Of a stretch of 57,942 bases of DNA, positions 53,210-57,942 are shown one piece after another. Every line of letters starts with the position of its first letter. Positions within the stretch are counted from its first letter, which is position 1. The notes beneath the pieces are model-generated. The model saw nothing but the letters and a program-made list of their open reading frames with translations. It was not told the origin of the DNA and made no database searches. Made by a program: the position numbers and the translations under genes. Source of the stretch: a virus; the IMG/VR virus record IMGVR_UViG_3300031784_000038, positions 1 through 57,942 of that record; one strand, given 5' to 3'.

Positions 53210-53217
53210 TATTTATA
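53210..53217 (+). promoter_or_regulatory. TATTTATA late-type promoter motif
   Basis: GTGTATTTATAG after the terminator and 65 bases before the ATG at 53283, leaving an unusually long leader that holds two dyads. Confidence 0.5.
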
Positions 53218-53220
53218 GTA

Positions 53221-53258
53221 AGACTTAAATAAGTCTAATTAACGGTGGTATATACCAC
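53221..53258 (+). promoter_or_regulatory. Two dyad-symmetric elements in the S74 fibre leader
   Basis: AGACTTA-AA-TAAGTCT (53221-53236) and the perfect palindrome GTGGTATATACCAC (53245-53258). They could be 5' mRNA hairpins or a DNA-binding site. Function is unknown. Confidence 0.45.
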
Positions 53259-53282
53259 AACTTCATTGATGGAACCATATAT

Positions 53283-56200
53283 ATGGCACAAATAGTAAAA
53301 CTACGTAGGAGCAGTGTATCGGGTCAAAAACCCACAAATACCAATTTACAACTTGGCGAAATAGCATTAAACACAACCGATGGTAAGGCATTTATGTCTG
53401 TATCCGGGTCTATTGGGCCAACAGTTGAAGAATTTATTCTCACGAATACTGTTAATACTGGTTCCATAAATTTAGTTGGCGATATTACTGCTAGTGCATT
53501 AAGAATCAACGGATCAGCCTTCATTAGTAATAGTTTAACACTTGGTAATGGGTTTGGTGACTTTTTAAATATTAAAGCCGTAATTTCTTCTTCTTTGTAT
53601 CCTGATTCAGACGGAGATACGCATAATGTTGGTACTCCGGAAAGAAGATGGAAATCTATTCACGCTGTTACCGGTGCTTTTGATACACTAACTGGTTTTA
53701 GCGGCACAACACTTAATATTAAAGACGCAATAATAACTGGTTCTTTCACAGGTTCTTTTGTAGGTAATGCCTCCGGTTTAACAAATGTACCATTTGTTAT
53801 TACAGGTTCCGATGTCGATGGAAACAATTATGATAAACAATTTTCAAAACTACATTTCGATTCAGATACTGGATTAAATGTTAGTGAATCTGCTCCAGGT
53901 ACCGCATTTATATCAATTGGATCACATTTTAGAGATATTTTTGTTTCAGGATCTGGAATGCTTAGAGCGACCGGATCTGATGCGTTTGAAATTACATCTG
54001 ACGGAGGTTTAGTTGTATCCGTTCAAAATACCGACACAAATTATAACGGATATACAAAAGAATTAAATTTTAGCGTTGCCAATCTATCATCATCTTTGAA
54101 CACAAGGATGAATGAAATTACAGGTTCATTAAATAGTTTTACAAGTTCTGTTAATCAACACATACTTGAGATAGATAACTTTACCTCAAGCGTTGTTTTA
54201 ACAAATCAAACTTCATCAATGACCGTATTAAGTGCATCTTATGCGGTGACAGCAGCTTTTGCTTTAAATGCTGGCGCTGGTGGAGGTGGTGGCGCTGGAT
54301 TGGGTTCATATTCATTGTTAGATCAAACAACACCATCAACTACTTGGAGCTTTCAACATAATGCAGGTCAAAGATATCCAGTATTCCAAGTATTTGACAC
54401 AAACGGAAATGTTGTTATACCAACACAAATCAGAACCATAGATGAGAATAACGCTGAAATTATTTTCGGTAGTGCTCAGAGTGGTAAAGTAATCGCTTCG
54501 CTTGGTAGTGGTAACGGAACAACACAGGAATTTACTAATTCAAATCTATGGACCGTAGATCATAATTTAGGAACAGATTATCCAGATGTTACTGTTTGGG
54601 ATAACAATAAAACTATTATTATTCCAAATAAAATAGAATCAATAACAGAGAATCAAATTAAAATTTATTTTAGTATTCCTGTTACAGGTCATGTAAGCGT
54701 ATCAAGAGGTGGTCATATTGTATCGGGCTCAGTTACTTGGAACGATATATCTGGAAAACCATCTGGTATTGTTTCAGGCTCAAGTCAATTAACAGGTGCC
54801 TATGATGCTCGTTATGTTTTAAGTGGATCAATTACACAAACAACTTGGGATAATATTGCGAACAAACCTGCGGGAATTGTCTCAGGTTCTTCACAGGTTC
54901 AGTATTCAGGTATAACTGGTGTTCCATCAGGAATAATCTCCGGTTCAGTACAAGTTGACATCACAAATACAACAAACTATACAACATTTAGCTCATCAAT
55001 ATCAAGTTCAATTGCTGCCCTATCAGCGTCAATTGCCGCAACAGATTTATCTGATGATAGTAGATTAGATTCACTTGAAACTGCGAGTGGAAGTATTAGA
55101 ACGGATTTTAATTCTTTTACCTCATCATATACAACAGTATCAGGTTCACTAGATTCAAGACTTGATGTCTTAGAGGCTTATAGTGGTTCACAATTAGTAC
55201 CATCATCTTCAATGTCATTTAGAACATTACAAACTGATGTGTATTGTAAAAACGTTTCAGGTGTTCAAATTAATAAAGGTCAAGTTGTTAGAATAGTTGG
55301 AGCTGTTGGTGATAACCCTCTAATTGCCACCGCATCGTATGAAAATGATGCGAATTCAGCAAATACCTTAGGTATTGCAACAGAAAATATCCCAAATGAT
55401 TCATTTGGATTAGTTATTACCGAAGGTGTTTTACTTGGTGTTAATACTAGTGGAATGACCGCAGGTGATTTACTATACTTAGGTGCTAATGGTTCATTTA
55501 CAACAGTTAGTCCAACCGCACCTTTACACGGTGTTAGACTAGGTGAAGTATTAAGAGTCCAACAAAATCAAGGATCAATTTATGTTCGTATCGATAATGG
55601 TATTGAATTAAATGAAGCTCACGATGTTATATATACGGGGATTACTCATGGTGATTTATTAATAAGAAGTGGTAGTGTTTGGAAAAATAGTAAGTCATTA
55701 AATGGTGACTATACTGTAACAGGTAGTTTAACAATTACACAAAATTTAACAGTATTAGGATCATCTTCAATTACCTATGTAACATCTTCACAATTACAAG
55801 TCGCAACATCTGTTATTTCCGTTAATGTTTTTGAACCGGCAGAAAGATTTGGTGGATTAAAAGTTTATGATTCGGGTTCAGAATCTCATTTGGCAACAGC
55901 ATCTTTATTGTGGGATAGTTTAAATAATCATTGGATATATCAAAATGCCTCTGGTAGTAACTATTCAGGTGGTATGTTATTGTCTGGCCCAAGAAATACC
56001 GGGTCTTTAGGCGATGAGATTGGATTAATTAGTGGTAGAATAGCAAAATCAGTCGGTGGTGATCATTTGGATAATTCAATTATATCTGAAAGTGGAACCA
56101 CAATTACAATTGCCGGTAGTTTAGTTGCAGATTCATTTACAGGTGCGGTAGAGTTCAGTAGTTTAACTAACAAACCAACTTTAGTATCGGGTAGTTCACA

Positions 56201-57443
56201 AATATCATATACAGGGTTAACAAATATACCAAATGGGATTGTTTCAGGTAGTGAACAATTAACTGGATCATATGATACAAGATATGTTTTAAGTGGATCA
56301 ATTACACAAACAACTTGGGATAATATTGCAAATAAACCTGCTGGAATAACAAGTGGTTCATCACAAATTGTTGAACTAGGATTTTTAGAAACAAGTTCAT
56401 TTAACACATATACATCTTCTGCAAATGGAAGATTAAATTCATTAGAATCAAAAACAGGTTCTTATGCAACAACTGGTAGCAATTCATTTATAGGTAATGA
56501 AAATATAAATGGTAATCTATCTGTTACAGGTTCTGTTGTTATATCCGGATCTTTAGATATCTCAAATGCAAATGTTGGTAGTTCAAGATATCTACATACA
56601 CAAACATCAACAAATACAACTTGGAGCATTACTCATAACTTGGGTTACAACTATCCAAACGTAACTGTTTATGATGGCTCTAACAATAAAGTGATGTTAC
56701 CTGCTGATGTTACATCGGTTGACCAAAATACAACACAAGTAACGTTTGCAACACCTGAATATGGATATGCTTTAGTATCTGTTGGTGGTGTAACAACCGC
56801 AACTGCAGACAGATATCTACACACAGTATCATCAGCAACAGGTTCATGGGTTATTAATCATAACTTTAATTACAAGTATGTAAACATCGATGTTTATGAT
56901 AACAATGATGAACAATTAATTCCACAGAAAGTAACGGCAGTATCGGCGAACACAGTACAAGTCGATTTTGCGACACCAACAAGCGGTAATGCGATTATTA
57001 CAACAGGTGGTCCACGTTCAACATCTATATTCAATCAAACAGGTTCATTCTATAATACAAATTATAATATTGGTATCACTGGTTCATTAGTTGTAAGTGG
57101 TGATGTTGATGCTGCAAACTTTAATACTACGTCAGATAAGAAATTAAAAACAAATCTTGAAAAAATTGAAGGTGCATTAGATAAGATTGAAAAATTAAAT
57201 GGTTATACCTTCAATTGGTTGGAATCTTATAATGATGACAAGACAAGACAGATTGGTTTATTGGCAAATGAAGTTCATGAAGTTCAACCTGAATTAACAA
57301 CACAAAGAGATATATTATTGAATGGTGAAGAACAAAGAATATTATTGTTGGATTATTCTAAACTAACAGCATTGTTAATTGAGGGTATTAAAGAATTAAA
57401 TAAAGAAGTTAAAGAATTAAAAAGTAAAAAGAAGAAGAAATGA
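53283..57443 (+). CDS. Giant tail fibre with C-terminal S74 intramolecular chaperone
   Basis: 1386 residues. The N-terminus (IVKLRRSSVSGQKPTNTNLQ then LGEIALNT) is the conserved attachment type. Four ~60-residue HNLG-type repeats (WSFQHNAGQRYPVFQVFD; WTVDHNLGTDYPDVTVWD; WSITHNLGYNYPNVTVYD; WVINHNFNYKYVNIDVYD) lie at ~350-490 and ~1100-1240. The shared LLWDSLNNHWIYQ module is near 880. A repeat around ITQTTWDNIANKPAG occurs twice. The C-terminal ~110 residues (TTSDKKLKTNLEKIEGALDK, GYTFNWLES, GLLANEVHEVQPE) are the peptidase S74 chaperone, which trimerises and self-cleaves before Asp. Confidence 0.85.
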   Translation: MAQIVKLRRSSVSGQKPTNTNLQLGEIALNTTDGKAFMSVSGSIGPTVEEFILTNTVNTGSINLVGDITASALRINGSAFISNSLTLGNGFGDFLNIKAVISSSLYPDSDGDTHNVGTPERRWKSIHAVTGAFDTLTGFSGTTLNIKDAIITGSFTGSFVGNASGLTNVPFVITGSDVDGNNYDKQFSKLHFDSDTGLNVSESAPGTAFISIGSHFRDIFVSGSGMLRATGSDAFEITSDGGLVVSVQNTDTNYNGYTKELNFSVANLSSSLNTRMNEITGSLNSFTSSVNQHILEIDNFTSSVVLTNQTSSMTVLSASYAVTAAFALNAGAGGGGGAGLGSYSLLDQTTPSTTWSFQHNAGQRYPVFQVFDTNGNVVIPTQIRTIDENNAEIIFGSAQSGKVIASLGSGNGTTQEFTNSNLWTVDHNLGTDYPDVTVWDNNKTIIIPNKIESITENQIKIYFSIPVTGHVSVSRGGHIVSGSVTWNDISGKPSGIVSGSSQLTGAYDARYVLSGSITQTTWDNIANKPAGIVSGSSQVQYSGITGVPSGIISGSVQVDITNTTNYTTFSSSISSSIAALSASIAATDLSDDSRLDSLETASGSIRTDFNSFTSSYTTVSGSLDSRLDVLEAYSGSQLVPSSSMSFRTLQTDVYCKNVSGVQINKGQVVRIVGAVGDNPLIATASYENDANSANTLGIATENIPNDSFGLVITEGVLLGVNTSGMTAGDLLYLGANGSFTTVSPTAPLHGVRLGEVLRVQQNQGSIYVRIDNGIELNEAHDVIYTGITHGDLLIRSGSVWKNSKSLNGDYTVTGSLTITQNLTVLGSSSITYVTSSQLQVATSVISVNVFEPAERFGGLKVYDSGSESHLATASLLWDSLNNHWIYQNASGSNYSGGMLLSGPRNTGSLGDEIGLISGRIAKSVGGDHLDNSIISESGTTITIAGSLVADSFTGAVEFSSLTNKPTLVSGSSQISYTGLTNIPNGIVSGSEQLTGSYDTRYVLSGSITQTTWDNIANKPAGITSGSSQIVELGFLETSSFNTYTSSANGRLNSLESKTGSYATTGSNSFIGNENINGNLSVTGSVVISGSLDISNANVGSSRYLHTQTSTNTTWSITHNLGYNYPNVTVYDGSNNKVMLPADVTSVDQNTTQVTFATPEYGYALVSVGGVTTATADRYLHTVSSATGSWVINHNFNYKYVNIDVYDNNDEQLIPQKVTAVSANTVQVDFATPTSGNAIITTGGPRSTSIFNQTGSFYNTNYNIGITGSLVVSGDVDAANFNTTSDKKLKTNLEKIEGALDKIEKLNGYTFNWLESYNDDKTRQIGLLANEVHEVQPELTTQRDILLNGEEQRILLLDYSKLTALLIEGIKELNKEVKELKSKKKKK

Positions 57444-57942
57444 GAATAGATGGACCTCAGATAACAGGTAGTTTTAGTTTAAATGGTGATGGTGTTCAGG
57501 ACTTAGATGTTTTTGCAACCACATCATCGTTAAATACTTACACATCTTCTACCGACACAATGATGGGACACGTTTTAACTGCAACCCATTCATTAAATAC
57601 ATTTACAGGTAGTGCTAGTAGTAGAATGGTTTCTATTGAAGGCAAAACTGGTAGTTATGCAACAACTGGCAGCAATACTTTTGTTGGTTTACAAACAATC
57701 CAAGGTTCAATTGTTCCTTCTGCACATGCCACATATGATTTAGGATCTGCTGGTTACAATTTCAGACACTTATATCTTTCTTCTGCTTCATTATATATCG
57801 ATGGAACCAAAGTATTGGGTTCCACAACACAAGAATTACAAATAACAACTGACAATGGTCAGTCATTTAAAATATTAGAAGCGGGTTCTGATACCATTAC
57901 ATTACAAAGTAATGATGGTAACATAACTCTTGCAACATCTGG
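57440..57942 (+). CDS. Tail-fibre protein (3'-truncated by window end)
   Basis: The ORF begins ATGA-overlapped with the stop of the previous gene and stays open to the window end, at least 167 residues. It starts MRIDGPQITGSFSLNGDGVQ and includes SLNTYTSSTDTMMGHVLTAT and GSYATTGSNTFVGLQTIQGS, the latter repeating GSYATTGSNSFIGNENINGN from the upstream fibre. It also has a DLGSAGYNFRHLYLSSASLY motif found in the other fibres. Another fibre of the same family, coupled to its neighbour. Confidence 0.7.
   Translation, partial: MRIDGPQITGSFSLNGDGVQDLDVFATTSSLNTYTSSTDTMMGHVLTATHSLNTFTGSASSRMVSIEGKTGSYATTGSNTFVGLQTIQGSIVPSAHATYDLGSAGYNFRHLYLSSASLYIDGTKVLGSTTQELQITTDNGQSFKILEAGSDTITLQSNDGNITLATS

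Noticed and set aside
49703-57942. Diversity-generating retroelement for fibre variation
   Set aside because: No reverse transcriptase gene, template repeat or adenine-biased variable repeat was seen in the window.

Overview
The window is a contiguous piece of a large, AT-rich tailed-phage genome, almost certainly a T4-like myovirus. The T4-type evidence is a baseplate gp6-like wedge C-terminus, gp46/gp47 (SbcC/SbcD) recombination nucleases, a DnaG-type primase with TOPRIM domain, a RuvC-like resolvase and very large fibre genes. The host is most likely a member of the Bacteroidota, probably flavobacterial. Four signs point there: SprB-type repeats in a virion adhesin, a sigma factor resembling Bacteroidota RpoD, promoters of the form TTTG-N19/20-TAnnTTTG, and A-rich start regions largely without Shine-Dalgarno sequences.

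Layout. (1) 1-27798: tail, baseplate and adhesin module, all on +, with tight gene spacing. It runs from the gp6-like wedge through large unassigned virion proteins to a 1684-aa tail protein with a Thr/Pro-rich tail, then adhesins carrying C1q-like, von Willebrand A, cadherin-like and SprB-like domains. A recurrent module (a CEFVIDT-like core followed by TPTPT linkers) is scattered over several genes. (2) 27838-35182: replication, recombination and protein turnover: RuvC-like nuclease, a candidate small RNA, primase, PD-(D/E)XK nuclease, SbcD and SbcC homologues, a small DUF1360-like membrane protein and ClpP. (3) 35248-38028: a structured leader, a zinc-ribbon protein, an overlapping set of membrane-anchored lysis candidates (spanin-like) and a DUF6576-like protein. 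(4) 38069-46202: the phage sigma factor, membrane proteins, a probable -1 frameshift site, a degenerate peptidoglycan-recognition protein, ParB/DUF5661-type and other virion-associated candidates, and a cluster of small overlapping genes including a histone H1 (Hc1)-like protein. (5) 46183-46982: the only minus-strand genes, a two-gene unit. (6) 47105-49614: phage NusG, a AAA ATPase, thioredoxin and glutaredoxin. (7) 49703-57942: three or more long tail-fibre genes that share modules, the longest ending in an S74 intramolecular chaperone, with a further fibre gene running off the window.

How it fits together. Two promoter types can be read by eye. A host-like Bacteroidota type (TTTG-N19/20-TAnnTTTG), often only a few bases before the ATG, precedes replication and regulatory genes. 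A TATTTATA type precedes most virion genes, the lysis candidates and nusG. With a phage sigma factor and a phage NusG in the same window, a phage-directed switch of host RNA polymerase to late genes is a reasonable inference. No tRNA, IS element or CRISPR array was seen. No gene-free stretch exceeds 300 bases.
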